DNA of 64,000 nt from Theropithecus gelada. Taxonomy: Eukaryota > Chordata > Mammalia > Primates > Cercopithecidae. A program made the position numbers and the translations under genes. The stretch lies in NCBI RefSeq assembly GCF_003255815.1, contig NC_037681.1, forward strand, positions 83,994,846-84,058,845, given 5' to 3'. Below, piece by piece: positions 1 to 12,206 of the stretch. Each line of letters starts with the position of its first letter. Position 1 is the first letter of the stretch. The notes under the pieces were generated by a model. The model ran no database searches, was not told the origin of the DNA, and worked only from the letters and a program-made list of their open reading frames with translations.

Positions 1-358
1 TTTATGACCTAGAATATGGTCAATTTATATGAATGTTTATTCATGGGAAAAAAGTACAGTCTCCACTTGTTGGACTCTACACATGTCCATTAAGTCAAGA
101 TTTCAATTATACAGTATTGTTCAAATCACCTATTTCCTGACACTTTGTTTGCTTAATCTATCAATTACTAAATGAAAGGAGTTAAAATTCTTTAACTATT
201 GACAGTGGACTTTTGTTTTGTGTACATTGAAGCTATGTTACACACATTTAGAACCGTTATATCTTCCTGGTGAATTGATTTTTCTGTCAGTATTGATCTC
301 TAGTAATCTCTACTAAAGATTTTGCTTTAAAGACTATTTGTATAACATTACCACTATA

Positions 359-662
359 GGCTGGGCACTGTAGCTCATGCCTATAATCCCAGCACTTTAG
401 GAGGCCGAGGCAGGTGGATCACCTGATGTTGGGAGTTTGAGACCAGCCTGACCAACATGGAGAAACCCCGTCTCTACTAAAAATACAAAATTAGCCGGGC
501 GTGGTGGCACATTTCCGTAATCCTAGCTACCTGGGAGGCTGAGGCAGGAGAATTGCTTGAACCCAGGAGGCGGAGGTTGCAGGGGTCCATGATCACTCCA
601 TTGCACTCCAGCCTGGACAACAAGAGTGAAACGCCATCTCAAAACAAACAAACAAACAAACC
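359..662 (+). mobile_element. Alu, full-length dimer (AluS-like)
   Basis: Begins GGCTGGGCACTGTAGCTCATG and runs through both monomers to an A/CAAA tail. Flanked by CATTACCACTATA (346-358) and CATTACTACTATA (663-675), a 13-bp target-site duplication with one mismatch. Antisense to WDPCP. Confidence 0.95.
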
Positions 663-748
663 CATTACTACTATATTAGTTCTCTTTGGAGTATTTATCT
701 GGTATAAATTTTTTTACATTCTCTGACATTTAAACTTTCTTTGTTTGA

Positions 749-1060
749 GGGTTTTTTTTGTTTGTTTTTTGGTGTTTTTTTTTTAATGACATACGGTCTT
801 GCTCTGTCGCCCAATGCAGTTGCAGGAACAAGGCTCACTGCAGATGTGAACACCCAGGCTCAAGCGATCCTCCCATCTCAGCCTTCCAAGTAGCTGGGAC
901 TACAGGCATGCGCCACCATGCGCCTGGCTAATTTTTTAAAAAATGTTTTGTAGAGACAGCACTGCTCGGGCTGGTCTCAAACTCCTGGGCTCAAGCGATT
1001 CTCCTGCCTTGGCCTCCCATAAATGCTGGGATTACATGTGTGAGCCACAGCACCCAGCTA
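749..1060 (-). mobile_element. Alu, old (AluJ-like), minus strand
   Basis: Starts with a T-rich tail on the plus strand and ends with the complement of the Alu 5' end (GAGCCACAGCACCCAGC). Diverged throughout, fitting AluJ. The 70-codon frame at 943 lies inside it and is not a gene. Confidence 0.9.
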
Positions 1061-1164
1061 CCTTCTCTGTTTTAGATATCTTTAAAAAAAAACAAAAACT
1101 GAGGAAAGTTTGTTTTACATTAACAACGATTATTGATTTTTTGATTCATTGCTAGTATCTCATC

Positions 1165-1530
1165 ATGAGTTTTCTATTTTCCATCTTTTTTCCCATGTTT
1201 CTTCCCCTTCATGCTGCACTTTCTCCTAATTCTTGCCATCTTTGGGGTTTTTTTCTTTATCCAACGTTTTCCCTCTCCTTGCTTGAAAATTATATACTCT
1301 ATTTCTTTCCTTTTAGTGATTACCCTAGAAATTCTGTATTTCACTTACTAAAATCTAGAATTAATAAATATCTTTATCTTCCTCTTGAAAAGTATAAGGA
1401 CCTTAGAATGCTTTAACTCTCTTCACTCCTCTTCTGATTTATATGTAGTTATTGTCCAAGATTTTAATTTTTAACCCCCTGAATTAGACATTGGTGTATA
1501 TGCTTTATAGGATCAATTTTTACTAGGTTT
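1165..1530. mobile_element. Possible old L1M-type fragment
   Basis: AT-rich sequence whose wording around 1318-1510 resembles old mammalian L1 internal sequence from memory. Too decayed to fix orientation or subfamily by eye; a RepeatMasker run would settle it. Confidence 0.3.
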
Positions 1531-4500
1531 CCACAAGTTTATGATTTTTTTTTTTTTTTTTGTCTACCATTCCTTTTGCATCTCATGACTTCCTTCATTC
1601 TAGTTCTCTCAGGAAGGATGCTGTCCCATTCAAGGGTTCTAGATTTATGTATGGATGTCTGATGCAACCTCCCATTCTGCATGAGCTCTCAGTTATGTCT
1701 CCTATCCTCTGAGTATGCAACCTTTGTAAACCAAGCACCTATCTTACTGAGAGCCAGAAGATGCCCTCCAGGAGAACGTTGAGTTTGCTTACTCTTGTGG
1801 AATCAAGCATCCTTATCATTTCAGCCTGTTTCCCTTACTTTACTGCCAGCTCAACCATGCTTTCAATAAATATTCTGAATATACTATCTAGCATTTTTTG
1901 GATGATCTAACTAGGAGCTTTTCTCTAAAAATCATTCTATCTTGTTGCCTTGAATGTTCTCAGGTTAACTTTTTTAGTATTCACGTTCTTTAAAATGATT
2001 TCATACAGATGTTGTATTTACTATACATGTTCCATCAGTGAAAAGTATAACTGAAAAAGTCATGTATACATGGAATTGCTTAAGAACTGTTTTAGTCACA
2101 AAATGATTTTTGTTTTGCCTATCATATATATTTTACATAAGCTAAAAGCCATTTCCAAAAGATGGCCCTTTTTTTCTGAATTCTAAGTGTAAATATTGAC
2201 TCTAATATATTATCCCCAACATCTTATTATAAAAATTTCCAACATAGAGCAATGTTAAAAGATTATCTACCATGTGTATTCTGACTTTATCATTTTATAA
2301 TATTGCTTATCACATATCTACCTATCTATCCCTCTATTTATCCATCAATTCATATTACTTTTTGTTGTTACATTACAAAGGAAAATGCTGACATCAATAC
2401 ATTTCCCCACCAATATTTCATAAGCAAAAAAAAATTTATTTCTAGGCAATAAATCTCACATTCCCCAAATTTTGCTTAACATTTTTATAAGCATTCAAAA
2501 AGTACAACTCTCTATGCCACAATCACATAACACCATTTGAGTCAGAAAACAACAGTCTCACAGTTAACAAGGGGGAAAAGTTAAAAATAAATTATTAACT
2601 TTTTATAATATATTATATTTCCATGTTAGTAATAAGCCTCATATGTGGCACATTCATTTGAAATGTTTGCCCTTTCATTTCATCAATATTTAGGGGTCCC
2701 TATTATAGTTTCTATTTGTTTATGATGAAAAGCTCTCACTTGCCATCACTTCCCTATTCAGTACTTGTGGAAGCCTATTCAATTTTATGGAGGCAGCTGA
2801 CTAATTACCTTTTAAACTTAGTTTAGGCAAAGTTGCATTTACCTTCTGTAGGTAAGTGTCTTCCAGTTTAATGATTTTATAAATTAGATTCTATCATCTC
2901 TTTAAAATTTTATTTATTATAATAAACACTTTATTAGCTACCATATCAAGCTGTGCTTCTACCGTTTTCTTTTCCTATTTTTAACATTAGGAGCATAATT
3001 TACATTTCTAGGGAGCATTTCTTTATGAAAATTGATCACTTTGCATACAAAAAGACAAGAAGTGAGTTTTCAAGTTTAGATTTGTTTGAATTTGGAAAAA
3101 GGCTTTCAAGTAGTTTTTTATATTTGTTAAAGACAAAAAAGACCAAAAAGTATAAAGCAATGTCTGTAGAATTCCTCTCCTCTCAAGAGAAAAACAAAAT
3201 TGTATATAAAATATTTATTTTAATAATCTACATGGTATACTTGTGTATTATCACAAATTCGTACTATGACCTTACCCTTCATATGCTGGATGAAATTAAA
3301 ACCAGTTTAGTATTTTACTCTTTATCAAAATAATCCAATCCAGATACAGGCAATCTGAGTCCCATGTGAGTAATTTTAGGCACGCCCCTAATCTCTGTGG
3401 GGCTACTTTTCCTCATCTTTAATTTAAAATTCTCTATGATGGTCTTTTGTTTAGAGCTTATTCCATTATCTAATAAGGTTTCTTTTTTCAGAGTATTAAA
3501 ATATTGACTAACCAAAGGACAGGGAGTAATGTAATTCTAGCACTTCACAAATACGAAAAGGTATTTGGCCTGTTTCTCTTCCTCTAAGCATGAGAACTTC
3601 TTGGTAGCACATTAAACAAAAGAATGGTTCCAACTTAAGCTATCTCATTTAATTTCTTCAAAACTTTTGTTTCTTTTTTCATAATACTGTATAGCCTACT
3701 ATCAAAAGAAGAACTAATAAAACATTCATTATAATTGAAATAGTAGCAAAGTATGCAAAAGAAGAAACATGAAAAAGCTAGTATACCCCAAGGGAAAACA
3801 TCTAGTTCCAGATGGAACCACATAGAAAAGCTAGAGAATAATAATAATAACAATAATAGTGACCTTATCAAAATATGTCCAAAAAATAATTAGAAAACCA
3901 TTTGAGAAAAACCAATGAACAAAAAATTGCACATTAGTAGAATAGAGCATCCTAGAGCCAGCAGGATGGTTACAAATATGATGCTTATGCAAACACTAAA
4001 TCACTGTATACAGTCTCAGAAGCCAGAGACAGTGAGGACATAAAGAATATGCTTCCAAAACTTCTGTTTTATTCACTTTCATCTTTTTGGGCTCTTTAGG
4101 CAGGAGGAAAATTCATTAATTTTCCCCAGAAACAGAGAAACAAATATTAGCAATGAGACAAAGAACAAAGCTCTAAGTCCAAATAAATGTGACGTTAACC
4201 CCAGCACTTTCACCATATGTTCATTCACAGAAGACAGCCTCATTTATATGAAGAGTCTTGGAATATGCTAACATCATTCAGATGAAAAGGCAAGATTCAA
4301 TTACATATCATAACCCTTGCAATATTTTAACATTTCTCAGTTTCTAAAATTGCTGTTTTCCAGAGGCTTCACTGCTTGGTAGACTTCAAAATGCCGCTTT
4401 ATATATAAAAATCTAATTATAGAACATGAATATTTACACAATACAACTTCTCAAATCTTGACCAATCTGAAGTATCCCCCTTCTTTTTGGGCAGTCAAAA

Positions 4501-4639
4501 TTAGTTATCAAATAGTCTACTCTTAAGTGAATAAAAATTTCCAGTTATTTTATAAGCTAGGATCTAAAAAATATACAACCAATAATAGATAAATGGTTTT
4601 AAGGGAAGAGTAAGGAACAGGGAATCAAAATCAGTTCAA

Positions 4640-4805
4640 AGATCTGGCACCACCAATAACTTGTTATTTGATCTAAGCAAGCCACTTATCTATGCCTCAG
4701 TTTACTCATTTGTTAAATGATACTACTGCTTTAACAGGGGTTTCTGAGAACAAAATAAGAGAATATACATCAAAGCCCTTGAAAGAGTGAAAACACTGTA
4801 ACAGA
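4640..4805 (+). mobile_element. MIR SINE fragment
   Basis: Contains the MIR signature around CCTCAGTTTACTCATTTGTTAAATG (decayed CTCAGTTTCCTCATCTGTAAA) preceded by CAAGCCACTTA and followed by the usual T-rich segment and AAAGCCCTTGAAAG. No clear duplication, as expected for its age. Confidence 0.7.
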
Positions 4806-4909
4806 TTATATTTTAGTAAAATTAAAACTCTAAACTCAACTCCGTGATGTAATCCTCCTTTTTGGTACACAGTTGAAAACTCTGTTACTTTCCACTATAC
4901 AACATATCA

Positions 4910-5000
4910 TATATAAAAGTATACTATACATATACGTATACATATATGCAAAAATGCACAAACATACCTATATGTATGTGTATATATACACATAGTTAAA
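4910..5000. repeat. AT-rich alternating TA/CA tract
   Basis: Alternating purine-pyrimidine sequence with many ATAC/GTAT steps (for example ATACGTATAC near 4932-4941). It can self-pair but no single long hairpin dominates. Confidence 0.6.
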
Positions 5001-5247
5001 AATAATTTTTAATATACCCTGATATTTACCACTCATCTTAAGAAATACAACATTAACTAATACCTTGGAGACTATTATATGCTTATTTTATCATATTTCT
5101 TTTCATTCACTCCAGACTGCTTTAAATTGTGTGCTAATTGCTTGCTTGCTTTTACTTACAGTATTGCCACATTTATATATGTATCCCTAAATTATCCATG
5201 CATTCGTCTTCCTTCTGTCCATCCATTAATCCTGATGTCTGAACTTC

Positions 5248-5273
5248 ATATATATATATATATATATATATAT
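5248..5273. repeat. (TA)13 microsatellite
   Basis: Uninterrupted TA dinucleotide run. Probably polymorphic in length; it sits inside a meaningless plus-strand frame. Confidence 0.9.
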
Positions 5274-5855
5274 GCTATTATATTTTTCCTTCAACTTCTG
5301 CAATACTTACAGAAATTTCTTGACATTATTTTTCACATTATTTTCTAAGGTTAACAAAATTTGTTATACCCATTTGAAGCAGAGAAAATGGGGTACCGTG
5401 AAGCTAGAAACTTGCCACATTATATGAGCAGACAACTGACAAGTTTTTCTACAGTAAGTCTGAAAGAAAAACAAACCAATGACTGTCTCAGAGCTTTACA
5501 GAACATTCATATTATTAGACTTCAATTAAAAAGAAAATATTTACTTAGTGCTAGTAGCACAATTCCAGTTAATATTTCTACATTGACTTTACATAGCTGA
5601 TATTTGTTCTTTCATATTAAAGGGGAAGGTATATTAAAAAGTACTGATGATATAAAACCCCCAAATAATATTCAAATATTTCCTTAAAATGAAAACAATA
5701 ACAAATTAAGTAAGATCAAAAGAAGATGTATATCTCTTTGAAGAGATGGACTGTTAGGAAACATGTAGCCTTACTATGGAGTATTTTAATTAAAGAGGGT
5801 GTCTCCTGAAATAAGTAATTAGTCTGACACTAATCAATCCAAACATATCATTCAC

Positions 5856-5979
5856 CTGAGCAAGTGGTGGAAGAATCTCCTTGCATATTTGCTGATTTGG
5901 TCTCTATATTTCAATATAGTGGTATCCAGAAGTGGTCTTGTTGGAGCATAGAAGGTTCCAAGGCTTGCCTCAAGCTGTG
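5856..5979 (-). CDS. WDPCP: WDPCP internal coding exon D (124 nt, phase 1/2)
   Basis: Last WDPCP exon in the window. After acceptor ACAG (5980-5983) it completes an Ala codon and reads QLEASLGTFYAPTRPLLD, then RDQISKYARRFFHHLL with two bases of Arg before the donor GTGAAT (5850-5855). This corresponds to human about residues 509-549, within the helical C-terminal region. The open frame recorded from 6070 includes intron sequence above 5979. Differences from remembered human are Thr to Ala, Ser to Thr and a charge-reversing Glu to Lys before YRDQ. The following exon, starting near YQRFEEAF in human, was not found in 1-5855, so the last part of the gene lies beyond the window. Confidence 0.95.
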
Positions 5980-8900
5980 CTGTGGAATTCAAACATAGCA
6001 GCACTAAAACAAGTGAAACTCCTTCAATTACAACAAAATACTCATGTTTGCAGTCAGTCAGGTTTTGCAAACTTGGATGAAACGTGAGCTTGCAGGAAAG
6101 ATGAAATTAAAATATGACAGCTGGTACAAAAACAAACCTGTGTATAAACTTTCACTTGAGGCAAAGCTGACAATGACTCTGAGCAACAAAAAGCTGTCAA
6201 AACTGAAGAAATCCGTAATGAACCAACCTCTCACCACAAATGGGTAATTAAAACAGTGACTCATCAAAGTAACACAGTTTGAACTAGTACTTCCAGTAAA
6301 ATCAACTCACAGTGTGCTAAATATTTACTCTCTTTGGCTAAAAGGAGAAAACTGACCTTTCTTCACTGGGAATTGGAATTGACATAGCAGAAATGTTTTT
6401 TAAAATAATACAAATAAACAGCCATATTGGAGTAGAAATATGTCTCTACTGCAATTTTAAGACAACCGTGAATGTCCCTATATGTTCCCTAAGTTCTGCC
6501 CTAAACAGCAAAAGTCTTGGTTTTATCCAAGTGTGAAAGCTAAGACCTCTGGGAGAGGAAAGAAGGACTGGAGAGGCAGGTTTTAATAAACTAGAGGGCT
6601 AAGATTGGGGGAAAGGGCACATTTTGCCTGTTTCACAATTTTACAAAGACATGCTCATGGGACTAGGTTTTTTTCCCAGAAATATCTGCAAGTTAAGTAA
6701 TTACCATAATGGTGAGAGTAAGAGTATGTATGAGAACATGACAGTTCACAGTAAGACTCCTCTGATTTTTATGCTACTAACACTGGGTTGAATAAACAAT
6801 TCCTTATTTAGCAAAACTCTTTAGTTTTAGGCATATTTGGGTTTGAAAGTATTAAATGCCTCATCAGAATAATTACTATGGACTTGGCTAAGCTGTTAGT
6901 AATTTCTTTTTTTAATCTCAAATCTAGACAGTAAAGTAAGATGAACTTTAGGGGTATTTTCTTTCAAAGCAGCAGTCAATTTAGATTAAAATTGAATACA
7001 GCAATGCTATTGTAAAAACAAGCCAGATTCTCTTCCCATTGCTTGTTTTCTTGACAGCATGTTTTGTACATCTGAAATGTTCGAACCTACATGGAATACT
7101 CATAACTCCCAGCACAGTTATAGATTCATTAGCTAGCGCAGCTTGATGTTTAAGGCAGAAATGAAGATCTCAAAGATAACTACAATACGGCTACAAATAA
7201 AAGAGCTCACTGGGTTCCGCTAATAAAAGGAAACAAATTACCATGTCAAATTTGTTAGATTCAGATAGAATAAGTCTCAAGAGAGAAAAAAAATTCTGAA
7301 TGTTTTAGAAATATGTTTTACAGTTACCTGGGGGGAAATGCACATACCTACTTAAAATGTACATATTCTGATAACCCAGTATCATGGAAAATTTTTATTT
7401 TAATAGCCTAGTATCATACAAGCTTTTTATTTCCCCATCTCCCCAATATGGTTCCTTGAAAATATCAAGAATCTGATAATGCCCATTTGTATATTCCCTA
7501 ATAATCTTTCCTATAACACAGTAATCTTACAAGACAAATTCGCTAAGGTGCTAGCAATTTTCAGTGTGCTGAGAGTCAATGTTTTATCTTTTCGATATTT
7601 CTTCTTTAATTGTAAATTTATGATCTCTTAACATAAGCATTCTTTAGGGACCTTGCTTTTTAAAATTTTTTTTCTTTTTTTTTTAAGTATACACTCAGTC
7701 GTTACAGTATATCAATACTAAGAAATAATTAGTTAAGATAACTCTGCAGGCAGCAATATTATAGTAGTACCTTATACCCTAAAATTATGGAGTTATACTC
7801 TTCTTTTTATTTTTAGCTAATACTCATTGATTACCTAAGTAGTGGGCCATGCACTAGGCATTTTCTCATTGTAAAAATACTGGAATTTCTTGGCCAGGTG
7901 CAGTACGGGCTCATGCCTGTAATCCCAGCACCTTGGGAGGCTGAGGCAGGAAGATCACTTGAGGCCAACCTGGGCAACATAGTGAAACCCCTCTACTAAA
8001 AATAGAAAAATTAGCCGGGCATGGTGGTGCACATCTGTAATCCCAGCTACTCAGGAGGCTAAGGCAGAAGAATTGCTTGAACCCAGGAGGCAGGCATTGC
8101 AGTGAGACGAGATCATGCCACTGCATGCCAGCCTAAGCAACAGAGTGACACTCTGTCTCTAAATATATAAAGAAAAATATTGGAATTTCCCTAGATAAAT
8201 TTTAACTACCTCCAAAAAGAACATTCAATTAATATTAAATATTTATTGTGGGCCATGTGTGACTTGGGCCAAGACCCATGATATAGATTTCCCGGAAGAG
8301 CATGTGCTTACTAATTATTCTTCTCTAAAATTACTAAAATGAAGATTACCTACAAAATTCTCTCCAAACAACTTGTTTATTTTGGCAATGTAATAAGGTG
8401 GGATAAGAAAAATCTATAAAAATGCAAAGAAATAGAAAAGAAAAGCTCTCCAAGTAAAGACCTTTTGACATATTTCCTGTTCCTCCTATCTTGTAAATTA
8501 CCTAGGGACAGTTTCTCATTGGCCATGATTTTCCACCATTAATGTCAGTGCTTACTACAAAGATATGAAAGGTGCAAATGTTAGAATGTTTAGGTGCATT
8601 GTACATTAATTAAATAACTTACAAGAAAAATAATACTGGATAATTGGCAAATATAAAGATTTATTTCATTATTGTATGTGTCACAGCATTCCCCACTGCC
8701 CACCCCCTGACCTTAGCTTTTTTAACTTCTCTTTTAAAATTAAACATCTTAGATCCCGATAGACAAAATTACTTATTGGGCAAAGGTAAGGAAATCCAAG
8801 CAGACAGAAGAGAGAAGAGTGTCACAACTATAAGTCAGAATAAGGAAAACAAGAAGGAGCAGCCTGGGCTACAATTCAGATATACAAAAAAAGTAAGTGT

Positions 8901-9335
8901 TAAGGACTATTGTCTGGACAGAGGACTTGGGTGTGAGAAAAAAATATTGATGTCTAATGTGAGGGAGGAATAAAGACCTTTATTTGGTGCTCTTTGTCTA
9001 GCAGACCCCACGGAGTACATGAAATTTTTGATCAAAGTTTGAAATGTGAGCACGTTCCATCTGTGAGCTTAGACTGAATTGTACAATGACTGCAGTGTAA
9101 GTTCCGACATAAGCATATACAGAAAAGTTGTTCTTTATGTTGACAAATACTATACAGTAAGTACCACATGGGAGCAATTATTTGATATCTGATCCTTTCA
9201 GTTTTAATAGAGCACTAACATTTTTATGATTTATTCTCCAATGCCATGACTCAAAAACAACCTCAAAAAATAACTCAATAAAATATATTTCATGTATATC
9301 CAAAACCCATCTATGAAAAACATTTCAAGTCTGAC
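5980..9335 (-). other. WDPCP: WDPCP intron between exons C and D
   Basis: 3.36-kb intron with one Alu (7892-8172). The rest reads as AT-rich unique sequence. The 109-codon plus-strand frame at 8644-8973 has no recognisable domain and I treat it as chance. Confidence 0.9.
7892..8172 (+). mobile_element. Alu, diverged (AluJ/S), plus strand
   Basis: Starts TGGCCAGGTGCAGTACGG and ends in a short AT tail. Flanked by AAAAATACTGGAATTTC (about 7874-7890) and AAAAATATTGGAATTTC (8173-8189), a 17-bp target-site duplication with one mismatch. The left monomer lacks a short segment after ATCACTTGAGG. Confidence 0.93.
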
Positions 9336-9524
9336 CTTCTCTCTCTGGAGTGAGCTTCTGTCTAAGAAGATGGTTTACAATGGAGCTCATGCTGATAAAG
9401 CACTGATGGCCCAGAGTGTCCCAGTTCATGCTGCTCAGGATGTTTATTGCCTCACAGATCTCATCACAGTGAATGTACTGGAAGATGATGTCTACCAGGC
9501 CCAGCTGTCCTTGAGTGAAGACAC
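9336..9524 (-). CDS. WDPCP: WDPCP internal coding exon C (189 nt, phase 1/1)
   Basis: The minus strand after acceptor AG (9525-9526) completes the Gly codon split from exon B and reads VFTQGQLGLVDIIFQYIHCD, ending LLRQKLTPERE plus one base before the donor GT (9334-9335). This matches human WDPCP about residues 446-508, the start of the helical C-terminal part after the propeller. At 189 nt, the exon preserves phase 1 at both ends, so skipping it would remove 63 codons without a frameshift. Differences from human as I remember it include Arg to Gln near the start, Tyr to Cys after CDEI, Met to Leu and Ala to Ser. Upstream intron of 22 kb is mostly L1; downstream intron is 3.4 kb with a single Alu. 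The overlapping plus-strand 86-codon frame is a shadow. Confidence 0.95.
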
Positions 9525-10862
9525 CTATCACAAAACGTGGAAAACCAGGTGAATCTTTTAAAATAAAAGTAGAATAACAAAAAGAGTTAACTTTTCCATA
9601 AAGAAAAAAACCTATATTACTTGCATAAGTGCTAGAAATGTGGGACTGATCTCCTTCTCAACTAATATTTGCTGTAAGATACACTGGTACAACAAAAACA
9701 CATCTGTTGATCCTTTTAAAATGAAAGAAAATTCACTTTTACTCTTAGGACCAAGAGCATAAAACAAAGACTGGGGGGTGGTATTCTGTTGTGGTTTTAT
9801 TGTCTTTTAAATATGGCTGACCTCATTTGAAATTAATAATTTCTGTGTATTAAATGACAATAAGTACTAGAGCTGTTAAACAAGATTTTTTGCTTGTTTG
9901 TTTTATGTAACTTTTTAAATCTTTTCAAAATGGTAGGTTACAAAATCTTTTTTTCTTCAATGTTTACTGATTAAAGTCTAAAAAACTTCCTCTCAGTACA
10001 AATAATCATGAAAGAAAATGAAAAAACATATGTGAAATTACTTTCTAAGCCACAAAGTATTATAAAATATTACTGTAATTCTTTTTATTACTATCATCAT
10101 CATTTAACTGGAATAGTTATAGGCTTCAGGATTTTAAAAAATGTATTAGTTCATGAGAAAGATGCTAAAATTTTTCATACTAACTTCAAATCACATCAAA
10201 ATGAAAACTTGTGCTATTAACAGGACTCAACTTGATAGGGAATCCGGGGAATTGCCCTGACTATACTAAGCAGTAAAACTTTACTATTCCTTTTGTGTTG
10301 GTAAAATCAAAGAATGTGACTGTCCAAAAGCCTTCATGAGCCTGCAGTCAAGCATTGGAAGTCCTCATAAATCAGGGTGGTTCCTTAGCAGTAGATATTA
10401 ATCCATAGGAACTTTGCAGGAAACCAAAAATATCTGAAGTCTGTTAACTCCACCTATACCCTATTAATACTTCTACTAGTAACAAGAGAAAGAACTCATC
10501 TATTGAGAAGAAAAGCTAACATATAATCATAATAAAATCATTGAAAAGTGATAAAGAGAAAACCTCAAAAGGCAACCACAGAAAAAACAAATACACTGGA
10601 TATACAAAAAAGCAAAGATATGAATGATTACAGACTTTGCATCTAAAATTATGTAATCCAGAAAACAATAACAAGACATTTTAAAAGTACTGAGAGGTAA
10701 AAAGTAAATTAATCTAGAATTCTACACCTTTACAAAAACGATCCAAAATTCATGAAGAAAGATAACAATCCTTAAATTCACCTAATAACAGAGCTGTGAA
10801 ATAATAAAGCAAAAATGGACAGAACTAAAAGGAGAAAAACCCAGATCTAAAATCATAATTGG

Positions 10863-11166
10863 TGCCTAGGGCTGGTGGCTCATGCCAGTAATCTGAGCAC
10901 TTTGGGAGGCCAAGGCAGGCGGACTGCTTGAGGTCAGGAGTTCAAGACAGGCATGGCAAACATGGCGAAACAGTCTTTACTAAAAACACAAAAATTAGCC
11001 AGGTGTGGTGGCAGGGGCCAGTAATCACAGCTACTCGGGAGGCTGCAGCAGGAGAATCGCTTGCATCTGGGAGGTGGAGGTTGCGTTGAACCGAGATCAC
11101 ACCACTGCACTCCAGCCTGGGTGACAGAGTGAGACTCTGTCTCAATCAATTAATCAATCGATCGAT
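10863..11166 (+). mobile_element. Alu inserted in L1-A
   Basis: Dimeric Alu ending in (AATC)n. Flanked by AAATCATAATTGG (10850-10862) and AAATTATAATTGG (11167-11179), a duplication with one mismatch. Confidence 0.92.
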
Positions 11167-11931
11167 CAAATTATAATTGGAGATTTCAGCACTTTTACTA
11201 ATCAAGAGAATATGTAAGCAAAAAATTCATAAGTATAGGAAATACTTGAAAAACACTATCAATGAATTTGACCTAACTGACATTTATAAAACACTGCACC
11301 CAACCACAGTAAAATACATTCTTTTTAAGTGCACACAGAACATTGAACAAGATAGAGCATATTCTGGGTAATATAATGAAGCTAAATACATTTAAAAGTT
11401 TTAAAATCATAAGAGCATTTTCTCGGACCACAACAGAATTAAATATCAATAAGAAAAATTATCTGGAAAATCTCCAAATATTTAGAAGTTAAGCAACATC
11501 CTTCTAAATAACCTATCGGTCAAAGAAAAAAATATCACAAAGTATATTAGAAAACATTTTTAATTGAATTAAAGTAAGACCCAAAGTAAACAGAAGGAAG
11601 GAAATAATAAAGACAATAAATAGGAAATAGCAAATATAGAAAAATCAATGAATTCAATAGCTTGTTCTTTCAAAAGATCAGTAAAATTGACAAACTTCTG
11701 TCTCAGCTGAGAAAAAAGAGAGATGATACAATTACCAAAATAAGAATGATCACTACAGAACTACTGACATTTAAAATCAGTGAATAATTAGTTTTTATAT
11801 GAATAAATATAACCTAAATGAAATGGATTCCTTAAAAGACCCAAACTATCAAAGCTCACTCAAGAAGGAATAAACTTGAATGGCTCTATATTATTTAAAT
11901 TTGAAGTCATTGTTAAAAAAAAATTTACACA

Positions 11932-11956
11932 TATACACACACACACACACACACGT
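11932..11956. repeat. (CA)n microsatellite in L1-A
   Basis: About ten CA units, with shorter CA repeats around 11965. Confidence 0.85.
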
Positions 11957-12046
11957 GCACCAATGCACACACATAATTAAACACGACCTGCATATTAAGA
12001 TGTTTTCACTGGTGAATTCTCTCAAACATTAATGGAAGAAATAATA

Positions 12047-12206
12047 AAGCCAGGAACAGTGGCGCACACCTATTGTTCCAGCCTCACAGGAGGCGAAGGT
12101 GGAAGGACTGCTTGAGCCCAAGAGTTTTAAGTCCAACCTGGGCAAGATAGCAAGACTGTGTCTCTAAAAAAAATAGTAATACGTAAAAAAAAAAAAAAAA
12201 AAAAAT
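12047..12206 (+). mobile_element. FLAM-like free left Alu monomer in L1-A
   Basis: A single Alu-like monomer (GCCAGGAACAGTGGCGCAC through GCAAGACTGTGTCTCTAAAA) with an A tail of about 20 nt ending near 12204 and no right monomer. Fits the fossil FLAM class. Confidence 0.75.

Larger units (their letters stand above)
1..5855 (-). other. WDPCP: WDPCP intron downstream of exon D (partial)
   Basis: Non-coding intron. It contains two Alus, a MIR, a possible old L1M fragment near 1165-1530, and AT-rich simple sequence. I see no further WDPCP exon and no repeat I can name in about 1530-4640, which is AT-rich single-copy-looking DNA. Several plus- and minus-strand open frames here lack homology or codon bias. 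Confidence 0.8.

Noticed and set aside
2953..3333. 126-codon plus-strand frame
   Set aside because: Composition is AT-driven (Ile, Lys, Phe, Tyr rich) with no family resemblance.
6044..6267. Overlapping plus- and minus-strand open frames of 67 and 69 codons beside exon D
   Set aside because: No recognisable domain, and the frames overlap each other; the sequence is WDPCP intron just beyond the exon D acceptor. Chance openness is the simplest explanation.
8644..8973. 109-codon plus-strand frame
   Set aside because: The predicted peptide has no motif I know and no gene context; it lies in a WDPCP intron on the opposite strand.
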